A DNA stretch of 64,000 bases from the NCBI GenBank assembly GCA_023230455.1, contig JALNXH010000019.1, positions 1-64,000 of the forward strand, written 5' to 3'. The stretch is from Rhodocyclaceae bacterium (GTDB taxonomy: Bacteria; Pseudomonadota; Gammaproteobacteria; Burkholderiales; Rhodocyclaceae). Below, piece by piece: positions 1 through 8,305 of the stretch. Position numbers and translations under genes: made by a program. Position 1 is the stretch's first letter. Every line of letters begins with the position of its first letter. Below the pieces are notes generated by a model. That model was not told the origin of the DNA, did no database searches, and was given only the letters and a program-made list of their open reading frames with translations.

Positions 1-665
1 ACGCCATCAACACCAAAACCGGCGCCACCGGGGTCGTCGCTACCCTCGACATCACCAAAACGTCGATCAGCCTGCTCCACGCCTCCGGCGAAAATATCTC
101 CATCGCCGACTTCTCCAGCAGCGGAGCAACCAGTACAACGCCCGTCACCCTGGCCATCGCCGGCGCCTCCGGTGCAACCACCCGTCTTTCCTACGACACA
201 ACGACAACCTCAGCCGACTCCACAGTGATCGGCGGCAACGTCGAGTTCAAATCGGCCGGCGGCTACTTCAGCCTCGCCAGCTCGATCGCCGCAGGGTCCG
301 GCAGTCTTTTCACCGGCAATGCGGATCAGCTCAAGGCAAGTACCAAGGACACTCTCAACTCGGTGGACATCAGCACGGCCGCCGGCGCCAATAGGGCCAT
401 CGACATCGCCGACGGTGCGCTGGCCCGGATCAACGGCATCCGCGCCGACCTGGGTGCGGTGCAGAACCGCTTCGGCTCCACCATCGCCAACCTGACAACG
501 ACGGCCGAAAACCTGACCGCCGCCCGTTCGCGGATCCAGGATGCCGACTTCGCCTCGGAAACCGCCGCACTGACCCGGGCACAGATCCTCCAGCAGGCCG
601 GCGTCGCGATGCTCGCCCAGGCCAACGCCCTGCCCAACCAGGTGCTCCAGTTGCTCCAAGGCTGA
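1..665 (+). CDS. fliC: Flagellin, C-terminal part (5' end outside window)
   Basis: This is the last ~220 residues of a flagellin, the filament subunit exported by the flagellar type III apparatus. The reading frame is open from base 3 to the TGA at 663-665, so the gene enters from the left. The final ~100 residues are the conserved D0/D1 helices: GANRAIDIADGALARIN, then NRFGSTIANL, then the tail RSRIQDADFASETAALTRAQ and a hydrophobic end LPNQVLQLLQG. The upstream part, rich in Ser, Thr and Ala, is the variable surface domain. A rho-independent terminator follows and the cap gene fliD comes next, the usual late flagellar order. The identification is secure; filament number and serotype cannot be judged from a fragment. 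Confidence 0.95.
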   Translation, partial: AINTKTGATGVVATLDITKTSISLLHASGENISIADFSSSGATSTTPVTLAIAGASGATTRLSYDTTTTSADSTVIGGNVEFKSAGGYFSLASSIAAGSGSLFTGNADQLKASTKDTLNSVDISTAAGANRAIDIADGALARINGIRADLGAVQNRFGSTIANLTTTAENLTAARSRIQDADFASETAALTRAQILQQAGVAMLAQANALPNQVLQLLQG

Positions 666-684
666 AAACCGTCGGGTGGGCCGA

Positions 685-719
685 AAGCGGGATTCGTGGC
701 ATGAATCCCGCTTTTTTTA
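685..719 (+). terminator. Rho-independent terminator of flagellin gene
   Basis: The 12-bp stem AAAGCGGGATTC / GAATCCCGCTTT has a 5-base loop (TGGCA-like) and is followed by a run of seven T. It lies 20 bases past the flagellin stop, so flagellin is transcribed separately from fliD. Confidence 0.93.
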
Positions 720-747
720 TTTTGCGGCCGCAAATAGCAGTCTGCCT

Positions 748-774
748 TTAACTTTTCGGCTGCCGCGCCGATAA
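748..774 (+). promoter_or_regulatory. Sigma-28 (FliA) promoter for fliD
   Basis: TTAACTTT, 11 bases, then GCCGATAA. The -10 element is identical to the FliA consensus, the -35 matches TAAAGTTT at 6 of 8 positions, and the spacing is exact. It ends 26 bases before the fliD start, which has AAGGAG at 787-792. Confidence 0.88.
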
Positions 775-800
775 TGAATCATGGTTAAGGAGTTCTGAGA

Positions 801-3107
801 ATGGCAGGTCTTTCATCCGCCGGCCTAGGTTCCGGTCTCGACATCAATGGCTTGGTCACCAAGCTGATGGAGGTCGAGCAGCAGCCGTTGGCTGCGATGG
901 CAAAAAAGGAAGCGGCATACCAGGCCAAGCTCTCCGCCTATGGCACATTGAAGTCGGGCCTCGCGTCGTTGAAAACGGCGATGGGTAGCCTGTCGTCGCC
1001 GTCGCAGTTCAATGCGTCAAAAGCGACGGTTGCGGATTCGACGGTTCTGACCGCCTCCACCAACAGCCTTGCCAAAACCGGGAGCTACAGCGTCGAAGTA
1101 ACGTCTCTGGCGCAGGTGCATAAAATTTCATTGGGAGCGGTTTCCGATCCGACAACGGGAATCGGGACCGGCACGCTGACCATCGATTTTGGCACCTACG
1201 ATTCTGGCGCCAACACGTTTGCGGTCAACTCGGATAAAACCGCCAAATCCATCACCATCGACAGCTCGCAGAATTCTCTCAACGGCATCCGCGACGCCAT
1301 CAATGCGGCGGCGGCGGGCGTCACCGCAAGCATCATCAACGACGGCTCGGGTTACCGTTTGGTGGTATCGAGCAACGAGGGCGGTACGGAAAACTCCCTG
1401 CGCGTTTTGGTCAGCGGAGACAGTGACGGCAACAATACCAATACCTCGGGGCTCTCGTCGCTGGCCTACAACCCCACCGCAGTAGCCGGCAACGGCAAAA
1501 ATCTAACCCAGGCCCAGGAACCCAAGAGCGCCATCGTCAAGGTCGATGGCCTCACCATTACCAAAAATTCGAATACCATTTCCGATGCAATTCAGGGCAT
1601 TACGCTGAATCTGTTGAAGACCAACATCGACGCTACGACGACGCTGACTGTTTCCAGAGATACCAGCGGCGTCAAAACAGCCGTCCAGGCCTTTGTCAAA
1701 GCCTATAACGAACTGGCCAAAACCACTAAAAGCCTTGGCGGTTACAACGCGGAAACCAAGGAGGCCGGCGTTCTGCTAGGGGATTCGGCTTTGCGCTCGG
1801 TCCAGGCGGAACTGCGCAGCGTGGTCAGCCAGCGTATCGAGAACAATGGCGGGGTGACATCTCTATCGGACATCGGCGTCTCCTTCCAGAGGGACGGTTC
1901 GCTGGTGCTCAACACCACCAAGCTGGATGGTGTGCTGGCCGATCCGGCCAAGAATGTCGGCAGCCTGTTTGCCACCATCGGCGTGGCCAGCGACAGCCTG
2001 GTCACCTATGCCGGGTCCACCAGCGCAACGCAAACCGGCGTTTATGGCTTAAGCGTCTCCGAAGTATCGACCCAGGCAGCTGTCATCGCCTCGATCACAC
2101 CAACCGCCACAATTACAGCGGGATCCAACGATACCCTGTCGCTGAAGGTGGATGGCACGCAGGTGAATGTCACGTTGACTGCGGATAACGACTACACAGC
2201 CGCCACCCTCGCTACGGAAGTGCAGCAAAAGATCAACTCCGCCCTGTCCGGCACCGGCAAAAGCGTCAGCGTTACCGACACCGACGGCAAACTGCGCATC
2301 GCCTCGACCGATTGGGGCAGCGACTCGCAGATTCAGTTCCTCGGCGGCACGGCCTATTCCTCCGTATTCGGAACCCCCGACGAACACGGGCGGGTAACCG
2401 GTTCGCAGGCGGCGGCGACCAGCATCACCACCGGCGTCAACGACAGCCTGTCGTTGAATGTCGACGGAACGTCGATCTCCATCACGCTCGCTGCGGGCAC
2501 ATACACCGCAGCCACCCTCGCGGCAGCGCTTGAGTCCAAGGTCAACACCGCGCTGGGGTCGGGTCCGCAAGTGACGGTGGGCGAATCGAGTGGCGTGTTG
2601 ACCATTGCAACGACGAGCACCGGACTCTCGTCGTTCGTCGCCGTCACCGGCGGCACCGGCCTGTCGGCATTGCTCGGCTCACCCGATGCGATCGCCGCGA
2701 CCGGCAGGGATGTCGCCGGTACGCTCGGCGGCGCGGCAGCAAGCGGGTCCGGGCAAACGCTTACCGGGACCAGCGACGCCAGCGGTCTGGCGATACTGGT
2801 ATCCGGCGGAATCCCGGGAGCGCGCGGAACGGTAACCTATAACCGCGGCATCGTTTATCAACTGAATGAAACCATCAATGCACTGCTCGACGAGTCCGGC
2901 ACCATCGAAGGCCGTACCGACGGCATCAACAGCTCCATCAAGGATATTGCGAAGCAGCGCACCGCACTGAGCCTGCGTCTGGCCCAGACGGAAAAACGTT
3001 ATCGGGAACAATTCAATGCCCTGGACAGCCTCATCGCCTCAATGCAGCAGACCTCAACCTATTTGACGCAACAACTTGAATCGCTCTCGAAATCCACTTC
3101 GAGCTGA
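801..3107 (+). CDS. fliD: Flagellar filament cap protein FliD (enlarged)
   Basis: FliD caps the growing filament outside the cell and helps flagellin subunits fold. The N-terminus (LSSAGLGSGLDINGLVTKLM, residues ~4-23) and the C-terminus (long coiled coil LRLAQTEKRYREQFNALDSL, then QLESLSKS) are classic FliD ends. At 768 residues it is much longer than common FliDs of about 450-500. The extra length lies at residues ~430-625 as two related modules: each has a 'NDTLSLKVDGT' / 'NDSLSLNVDGT' strand, then 'YTAATLATEVQ' / 'YTAATLAAALE', then a 'GKLRIAS' / 'GVLTIAT' strand. This is a tandem duplication of an outer cap domain of the kind exposed on the surface. A sigma-28 promoter and a good ribosome site precede the ATG; fliS follows 15 bases downstream. 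Confidence 0.96.
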   Translation: MAGLSSAGLGSGLDINGLVTKLMEVEQQPLAAMAKKEAAYQAKLSAYGTLKSGLASLKTAMGSLSSPSQFNASKATVADSTVLTASTNSLAKTGSYSVEVTSLAQVHKISLGAVSDPTTGIGTGTLTIDFGTYDSGANTFAVNSDKTAKSITIDSSQNSLNGIRDAINAAAAGVTASIINDGSGYRLVVSSNEGGTENSLRVLVSGDSDGNNTNTSGLSSLAYNPTAVAGNGKNLTQAQEPKSAIVKVDGLTITKNSNTISDAIQGITLNLLKTNIDATTTLTVSRDTSGVKTAVQAFVKAYNELAKTTKSLGGYNAETKEAGVLLGDSALRSVQAELRSVVSQRIENNGGVTSLSDIGVSFQRDGSLVLNTTKLDGVLADPAKNVGSLFATIGVASDSLVTYAGSTSATQTGVYGLSVSEVSTQAAVIASITPTATITAGSNDTLSLKVDGTQVNVTLTADNDYTAATLATEVQQKINSALSGTGKSVSVTDTDGKLRIASTDWGSDSQIQFLGGTAYSSVFGTPDEHGRVTGSQAAATSITTGVNDSLSLNVDGTSISITLAAGTYTAATLAAALESKVNTALGSGPQVTVGESSGVLTIATTSTGLSSFVAVTGGTGLSALLGSPDAIAATGRDVAGTLGGAAASGSGQTLTGTSDASGLAILVSGGIPGARGTVTYNRGIVYQLNETINALLDESGTIEGRTDGINSSIKDIAKQRTALSLRLAQTEKRYREQFNALDSLIASMQQTSTYLTQQLESLSKSTSS

Positions 3108-3122
3108 CGGAGAAAAGGAATC

Positions 3123-3548
3123 ATGTTCCAGACCATGCGCAACCCGAAGTCGGCCTACGCGACAGTAGGTATCGACATGCGGGTAGAGACTGCTTCGCCG
3201 CACAAGCTGGTGCTGATGCTGTTCGACGGCGCCATCCTAGCGGTCGCTCAAGCGGCTGCCTATGCCAAGAACGGCGACAAGAAAAGCATGAGCGAATCCA
3301 TCATGAAAGCCAGCGCCATCATTTCCCAAGGTCTGCGCGACAGCCTGGACGCTACCGCGGACGCAGACTTGGTGAGCAGACTGTCGGCACTCTACGATTA
3401 CATCTGCGTCCGCCTACAGTTCGCCAACATCCGTGGCGATGCGGCGATTTTCGCCGAAGTATCCAAGCTGCTCGAGGAATTGCGCGCAGCGTGGGAGGAA
3501 ATAGCGAACGATCCCGCCGTAGTTTCCAGCAACAAGTCGGCTGCCTGA
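3123..3548 (+). CDS. fliS: Flagellin export chaperone FliS
   Basis: FliS binds the disordered C-terminus of flagellin in the cytoplasm and delivers it to the export gate. The 141-residue all-helical protein begins MFQTMRNPKSAYATVGID and carries the family signature 'SPHKLVLMLFDGAI' at residues ~25-38, followed by the paired helices ending near LEELRAAWEEI. Length and position after fliD are typical. AAGGA lies just before the ATG. fliT follows after 8 bases, so the two are probably translated together. Confidence 0.95.
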   Translation: MFQTMRNPKSAYATVGIDMRVETASPHKLVLMLFDGAILAVAQAAAYAKNGDKKSMSESIMKASAIISQGLRDSLDATADADLVSRLSALYDYICVRLQFANIRGDAAIFAEVSKLLEELRAAWEEIANDPAVVSSNKSAA

Positions 3549-3556
3549 CCGCTACC

Positions 3557-3883
3557 ATGCTGGCAATGCCTTCCCAAATCGAAATCTACGAGGACATGAG
3601 CGCCCTCTCGGCCCAAATGGTGACGGCCGCGCGCGCCCAGGATTGGGAAACGCTGGTTGGCCTGGAACGCTCGGTCGCTTCGTTACGCAAGACACTGGAG
3701 AGCGACGAAGACGGCAACGCGCTTTCCGGCATCGAACTCGAGCGCAAACGCGCCCTGATCCAGCGCATTCTGGAAGATGATGCAGAAGTCCGGCGGCACA
3801 CCGAGCCCTGGATGGAGCACGTACGCCAATTTCTCGGCGACACGTCGCGTCGCAAGCGCGTGGAACGGGCCTACGGCGCTTAA
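3557..3883 (+). CDS. fliT: FliT-like flagellar chaperone
   Basis: FliT is a small helical chaperone for FliD and, in enterics, a regulator of the flagellar master activator. This 108-residue protein has the expected profile: amphipathic helices with 'YEDMSALSAQMVTAARAQDW' at residues ~10-29, a 'LVGLERSVASLRKTL' helix, and a basic C-terminus. FliT proteins diverge strongly, so position (fliD-fliS-fliT) carries much of the evidence. The ATG at 3557 is preferred over an in-frame GTG at 3491 that would overlap fliS by 58 bases. No clear Shine-Dalgarno precedes it, which fits coupling to fliS. A second ATG lies three codons in. Confidence 0.82.
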   Translation: MLAMPSQIEIYEDMSALSAQMVTAARAQDWETLVGLERSVASLRKTLESDEDGNALSGIELERKRALIQRILEDDAEVRRHTEPWMEHVRQFLGDTSRRKRVERAYGA

Positions 3884-3906
3884 CATCAGGTGTATATAGC
3901 CGATAG
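3880..3906 (+). promoter_or_regulatory. Possible sigma-28 promoter for fliK-fhlB-ycgR
   Basis: TTAACATC, exactly 11 bases, then GCCGATAG (7 of 8 to the FliA -10 element). The -35 is weak, at 4 of 8. It starts at the fliT stop codon and lies 66 bases before fliK. The conserved spacing is the main support. Confidence 0.5.
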
Positions 3907-3907
3907 C

Positions 3908-3943
3908 GGGAAGTCGGTAGAAAACATCCGCTGCCTACTTCCC
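3908..3943 (+). other. Hairpin in fliK leader
   Basis: GGGAAGTCGGTAG pairs with CTGCCTACTTCCC over a 10-base loop, with two mismatches. It is followed by a C-rich, T-poor tract, so it is a weak terminator or attenuator at best. It lies just downstream of the putative sigma-28 element. Confidence 0.45.
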
Positions 3944-3971
3944 CCTTTCGGCTAACTGCTTACTGCCCGGC

Positions 3972-5099
3972 ATGGCACTGATCCCCCCCGATGTCGGTCT
4001 GCGCATGCGTTTGCAGGCCGAAACCTCGTTGCTGCACCCGGCGTCGCCGGTGCAGGGTATCCCGTCCGATCTGCCGGAATTGCAGACGGGCCAGATGTTC
4101 ACTGCCCGCATCCAGGAAGTCCTGCCGGAAAACACCTACCGCGCCCTGGTCGCTGGTAAAAGTCTGACCCTTTCGCTGCCCGAGGGCGCCAAGTCGGGTG
4201 ACGTACTGGAACTGGTAGTAGTGGACCGCACGCCCAGGATGCTCCTGGCAAAACTTGCCGAGCCGGCCACGCAGTCCGCACCGAACGAGCAACCCTATCG
4301 GCACGCCACCCTCAGCCCTACCGCACAGCTGATCGGCAAGCTGCTTCTGCCGCAAGGGCAAAAGCCTGAACCCGCTGTGCTGAACGGAGGCCAGCCCCTG
4401 CTCGCAACGGCCCCCGATCCCTCCGCCATCGACATTGCCGCACGGTTGGCGCCGAAGCTGGAAAATGCGGTGGGCCAAAGCGGCCTGTTCTACGAAGCTC
4501 ATCAAGCTCGCTGGATTGCTGGCAAATTGCCTGCCGAGGCTTTGCTACAGGAGCCGCAAGGCAAAGAATCCCTGACCGCACACAACAAGACCGCGGCGGG
4601 CAGCATGCCGTCATCCGCCCCCCAGGATCTCGCAGCGACCAACCGAGCCGGATCGACGGGGCAATTTTCCGGCGCAGAAACCGCAGGCCGGGCCAAGGAA
4701 GCCTTTATTCCTGCGTCCGTCCTGCAGTCGATTCCCGAGGAATTGCGCCCGCTGGTGCAGCAGCAGCTGGATGCGGCAGCGACGCAGCGCATGGTGTGGC
4801 ACGGCGAAATCTGGCCCGAGCAGCAATTGGAATGGGAAATCGAACGCGACGCGCGGCAACCGGATTCGTCCGCTACCGAAGCCGCACCGGGCTGGAGTAC
4901 CCGACTGGCCCTCACCAGCCCGCGCCTCGGCCGCGTCGAAGCCAGCTTGCAGTTAAATCCCAGTGGCATCAATATTCAGATCAATGCAGCCGACGCGACT
5001 GTCGCAACAGAAATGCGCTCGGCCATCGCGGAGTTGGCCGGGTCGCTTGAAGCTGCCGGACTGACTGCGCCCTTCATCCAGGTTGGCCATGCCGACTAG
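3972..5099 (+). CDS. fliK: Flagellar hook-length control protein FliK
   Basis: FliK is the exported ruler that stops hook growth and switches the export gate to filament substrates. The 375-residue protein has a variable Pro/Ala/Gln-rich first half and a conserved C-terminal domain at residues ~280-370: 'LTSPRLGRVEASLQLNPSGI' followed by 'INAADATVATEMRSAI' and 'LEAAGL', the Flg_hook fold in which a beta-hairpin precedes the FlhB-contacting helix. It overlaps the FlhB C-terminal paralogue by 11 bases. Many bacteria place fliK after fliI-fliJ; here it sits with the late genes. The N-terminal ~100 residues are compact and may form a small beta domain rather than a disordered ruler. Confidence 0.85.
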   Translation: MALIPPDVGLRMRLQAETSLLHPASPVQGIPSDLPELQTGQMFTARIQEVLPENTYRALVAGKSLTLSLPEGAKSGDVLELVVVDRTPRMLLAKLAEPATQSAPNEQPYRHATLSPTAQLIGKLLLPQGQKPEPAVLNGGQPLLATAPDPSAIDIAARLAPKLENAVGQSGLFYEAHQARWIAGKLPAEALLQEPQGKESLTAHNKTAAGSMPSSAPQDLAATNRAGSTGQFSGAETAGRAKEAFIPASVLQSIPEELRPLVQQQLDAAATQRMVWHGEIWPEQQLEWEIERDARQPDSSATEAAPGWSTRLALTSPRLGRVEASLQLNPSGINIQINAADATVATEMRSAIAELAGSLEAAGLTAPFIQVGHAD

Positions 5100-5415
5100 G
5101 GAAGCCGCGAAGCGCCAGGACGAGCGCGCTCTGGCCGTGGCGTTGGCCTACGCCCCGGGGGATACGGCCCCCAAAGTAGTTGCCAAGGGTCGCGGGCTGA
5201 TCGCCGACGCAATCGTCGCGCGCGCCCGCGAACACGGGATTTTCGTACACGAATCGCCGGAACTGGTGTCGTTGCTACTCCAGGTCGACCTGGATGCGCA
5301 CATTCCGCCCCAGCTCTACATCGCCGTTGCAGAATTGCTGGCTTGGCTGTACCGGCTTGAAAACGGCATGCTTCCCGTGAGCGAACCGCCCCAGCCGGGT
5401 GGCAACATCGGATAA
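5089..5415 (+). CDS. FlhB C-terminal-domain paralogue (FhlB-like export switch protein)
   Basis: This 108-residue protein resembles only the cytoplasmic C-terminal domain of FlhB/YscU, the export substrate-specificity switch. It has 'ALAYAPGDTAPKVVAKGRG' at residues ~16-34, like the second part of the FlhB C-domain, then the family's 'GIFVHESPELVSLLLQVDLD' and 'IPPQLYIAVAELLAWLYRL'. There are no membrane segments and no NPTH self-cleavage site: the usual asparagine-proline position reads YAPGDTAPK. Such stand-alone domains are known beside fliK in proteobacteria, and the 11-base overlap with fliK suggests coupled synthesis and direct interaction. The start is taken as the ATG at 5089, not the upstream TTG. 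Confidence 0.82.
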   Translation: MPTREAAKRQDERALAVALAYAPGDTAPKVVAKGRGLIADAIVARAREHGIFVHESPELVSLLLQVDLDAHIPPQLYIAVAELLAWLYRLENGMLPVSEPPQPGGNIG

Positions 5416-5442
5416 ACTCAGACAGAATCAAAGACTCCGGTC

Positions 5443-6255
5443 ATGAGCGAAACACCCAACCCACCTCCCACGCCGGCCCCAACCGCCGCGATAGACGAAG
5501 ACAAACCCTCCGAACTTCTGGAGCCTTCGGACTACGGCGAATACCTGCTGCGTACGCGCAACGAAATCCGGTCCGTGCTCAAGGCACTGGTCGAACACGT
5601 CGCTCAGATCACCATCTTCTTCAACGAAGGCAAGGATCTACTCCTCACCACGCTGGTCGCCATTGAGGAGCGCGGTCTGATTTTCGATTTCGGCGCCAGT
5701 TCGGAAATGAACCGCAAGGCACAGGAAGTCGGCAAACTGTTCTGCATCACTTCGCTTGAAAAGGTGAAAGTCCAGTTCATCCTGCGCGGTCTGAAAAAGA
5801 TCGACTATCAAGGTGGCCCGGCGTTTCTCGCCGACTATCCGGACGCCGTACTGAGACTGCAACGGCGCGAGTATTACCGCCTCACGATGCCGGTGACGCG
5901 GCCGCTGAAATGTCTCATCCCGCTACCCGCCGTCGGCGGCGAACATAAACATTTGGAAGTCCATGTCGTGGATATCAGCGGCGGCGGCATGGCCATCGTG
6001 ATCCCTCCCGACAGCCTGCCTCTGGTCGAAGGCACGGAATTCACCGGATGCACCATCGACCTGCCTGACGTCGGCACCGTCACGGCGACGGTCCGGATTC
6101 TCAGCGTCTTCGAGATTACCTTACGTAGCGGCGCCCATCTGCGGCGTTCGGGTTGCGAGTTCGTCAAGCTTCTGCCGCAAATGGCGACGCTGATCCAGCG
6201 CTACATCATCAAGGTGGAGCGGGAACGCAAAGCCCGCGAGGCCGGCTTGGCCTGA
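5443..6255 (+). CDS. ycgR: Cyclic-di-GMP flagellar brake protein (PilZ, YcgR family)
   Basis: YcgR proteins bind cyclic-di-GMP through a PilZ domain and then slow the motor. The N-terminal part (~residues 40-130) matches the YcgR_N domain, including 'LLLTTLVAIEERGLIFDFGA'. The PilZ domain follows with both nucleotide-binding motifs: 'RREYYRL' (RxxxR) near residue 142 and 'DISGGGMAI' (D-x-S-x-x-G) near residue 178. Length (270 residues) is slightly longer than typical because of a Pro-rich 30-residue head. It lies 27 bases after the FlhB-like gene and probably ends this late operon, as a hairpin follows. Confidence 0.92.
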   Translation: MSETPNPPPTPAPTAAIDEDKPSELLEPSDYGEYLLRTRNEIRSVLKALVEHVAQITIFFNEGKDLLLTTLVAIEERGLIFDFGASSEMNRKAQEVGKLFCITSLEKVKVQFILRGLKKIDYQGGPAFLADYPDAVLRLQRREYYRLTMPVTRPLKCLIPLPAVGGEHKHLEVHVVDISGGGMAIVIPPDSLPLVEGTEFTGCTIDLPDVGTVTATVRILSVFEITLRSGAHLRRSGCEFVKLLPQMATLIQRYIIKVERERKAREAGLA

Positions 6256-6274
6256 GGTTCGTTCGTCCGGGATG

Positions 6275-6295
6275 AAGGGGAAAGCCCCTTTTATT
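6275..6295 (+). terminator. Weak terminator after ycgR
   Basis: AAGGGG-AAAG-CCCCTTTTATT: a 6-bp stem followed by a short T-rich tract, between ycgR and parE. Confidence 0.5.
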
Positions 6296-6337
6296 CGTCC
6301 TTCCCGATTCACCCGCCCGGTTTCACCCTTTCGCCCC

Positions 6338-8305
6338 ATGAGTACTTACAACGAATCGTCCTTCCGCGTCCTCAAGGGACTGGAGCCCGTGCGCGAACGC
6401 CCGGGCATGTATACCCGCACCGACTCGCCGGCCCACATCATCCAGGAAGTCATCGACAACGCTGCCGACGAGGCCCTTGGCGGCTTTGCCAAGAACATCC
6501 ACGTGATGCTGCACTTGGACGGCTCGGTCACCGTAACCGACGACGGCCGCGGCATTCCCGTGGGGCTCCATCCGGAAGAACAGATTCCGGTGGTAGTCCT
6601 GGCCTACACCCGTCTCCATGCCGGCGGCAAATTCGACAAAAAGACGGGCAACTCGGCCTACGCCTTTTCCGGCGGTCTGCACGGCGTCGGCGTCGCCGTC
6701 ACCAATGCCCTTTCGCTCCGGGTCGCCGTCGAAGTGCGACGCGAAGGCAAGATCTGGGGCATCGAATTCAGCGAAGGCGGCGAACGCATCGGCGATTTGC
6801 TGGACCTCGGCACCTGTGGTCGGCAGAGCGGAACCCGCGTGCGGGTCTGGCCCGACGGCAAGTATTTCGACTCGCCCAAGGTGCCGCTCAACGAACTGGA
6901 ACGCCTGCTGCGCTCGAAAGCGGTACTGCTGCCCGGCGTCAAAGTCACCCTCGACACCGAGCAGACCGGCGGTACGTTTCTGACCAAAACCTGGACCTAC
7001 CCCGATGGTCTGGCTGGCTACCTGCGTGAAATGGCCGGTGATCAGGAAGCGGTGTGCCCTATTTATGCCGCCGAAAAATACGCCGATGCCAACGACGACG
7101 ATTTCGCCCCCGGTGAAGGTGCCGCCTGGGCCTTCGGCTGGTTCACCGATGGGGTGGCATCCGAATCCTACGTGAACCTGATCCCCACCGTCGCCGGCGG
7201 TACGCACGAATCCGGCCTGCGCAGCGGAGTATTCGAGGCGATCAAGTCCTTTGTCGAACATCACACCCTGCTTCCGCGCGGCGTCAAGCTACAGCAGGAC
7301 GACGTTTGCGGCAAGATGGGCTTCGTCCTCTCCGCGCGCCTGCTCGATCCGCAGTTCCAAGGCCAGGTGAAGGAAAAACTCAACTCCCGCGAGGCGGTGA
7401 AACTGGTCGCCAGCCAGGTCCGCGACCCGTTCGAAATCTGGCTCAATCTGCACGTCGAGGCTGGCAAGGCAATCGCCGAACTAGCCATCAAACAGGCGCT
7501 GGCGCGGCAGAAGAATGCACAGAAAGTAGAGAAGAAAAAACAATCCGGCGTCGCCGTATTACCGGGCAAACTCACCGACTGCGAGTCGACCGACATCGCC
7601 GACAATGAGTTGTTCCTGGTCGAGGGCGACTCCGCCGGCGGCTCGGCCAAAATGGCGCGCAACAAGGAAACTCAGGCCATCCTACCGTTACGCGGCAAGG
7701 TGCTCAATTCATGGGAGGTCGAAGCCGGCCGGCTGTTCGCCAATGCCGAGATCCACGACATCGCCGTCGCTTTGGGCGTCGACCCACACGGAGCGGAGGA
7801 CACGCCGAACCTCGACAACCTGCGCTACGGCAAGGTGATCATCATGTCCGATGCCGACGTCGACGGCTCGCACATCCAGACTCTGCTGCTAACCCTGTTC
7901 TACCGCCACTTCCCGGGCCTAATTGCGCACGGCCGCATCTACATCGCGCAGCCGCCGTTGTACCGCATCGACGTGCCGGCCAGCGGCAAGAAGCGCCCGG
8001 CAAGGCGGCTCTATGCCCTCGACGAGGGAGAGCTCACAGCAATTCGTGATCGCGTGGAAAAGGAAGGCATCGCCGTCGACAAGATCGAAGTTGGGCGTTT
8101 CAAGGGCTTGGGCGAAATGAACCCCGAGCAACTGCGCGAGACGGCGATGGACCCGGCTACCCGCCGCGTCCTGCCGATCGCCGAACGTCCGGAATCGCGC
8201 GATGCAACGCTGAAGCTGTTCAATTTATTGATGGGCAAGGGCGAGGCTGCCGGCCGCCGCTCCTGGATGGAAGAAAAAGGCCACCTAGTGGAGGCCGACA
8301 TCTGA
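6338..8305 (+). CDS. parE: DNA topoisomerase IV subunit B
   Basis: ParE is the ATPase subunit of topoisomerase IV, which decatenates daughter chromosomes. The 655-residue protein has the GHKL ATPase motifs ('EVIDNAADEALGG', 'TDDGRGIPVG', 'SGGLHGVGVAVTNALS') in the first 150 residues, the TOPRIM acid 'VEGDSAGGSAKMARN' near residue 430 and 'DADVDGSHIQTLLLTLFYR' near 510. The short C-terminal half and 'ILPLRGKVLNSWEV' favour ParE over GyrB. The ATG at 6338 (MSTYNESSF) is preferred to an upstream in-frame ATG at 6272, which falls in the preceding hairpin. The stop overlaps the parC start by one base. Confidence 0.95.
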   Translation: MSTYNESSFRVLKGLEPVRERPGMYTRTDSPAHIIQEVIDNAADEALGGFAKNIHVMLHLDGSVTVTDDGRGIPVGLHPEEQIPVVVLAYTRLHAGGKFDKKTGNSAYAFSGGLHGVGVAVTNALSLRVAVEVRREGKIWGIEFSEGGERIGDLLDLGTCGRQSGTRVRVWPDGKYFDSPKVPLNELERLLRSKAVLLPGVKVTLDTEQTGGTFLTKTWTYPDGLAGYLREMAGDQEAVCPIYAAEKYADANDDDFAPGEGAAWAFGWFTDGVASESYVNLIPTVAGGTHESGLRSGVFEAIKSFVEHHTLLPRGVKLQQDDVCGKMGFVLSARLLDPQFQGQVKEKLNSREAVKLVASQVRDPFEIWLNLHVEAGKAIAELAIKQALARQKNAQKVEKKKQSGVAVLPGKLTDCESTDIADNELFLVEGDSAGGSAKMARNKETQAILPLRGKVLNSWEVEAGRLFANAEIHDIAVALGVDPHGAEDTPNLDNLRYGKVIIMSDADVDGSHIQTLLLTLFYRHFPGLIAHGRIYIAQPPLYRIDVPASGKKRPARRLYALDEGELTAIRDRVEKEGIAVDKIEVGRFKGLGEMNPEQLRETAMDPATRRVLPIAERPESRDATLKLFNLLMGKGEAAGRRSWMEEKGHLVEADI

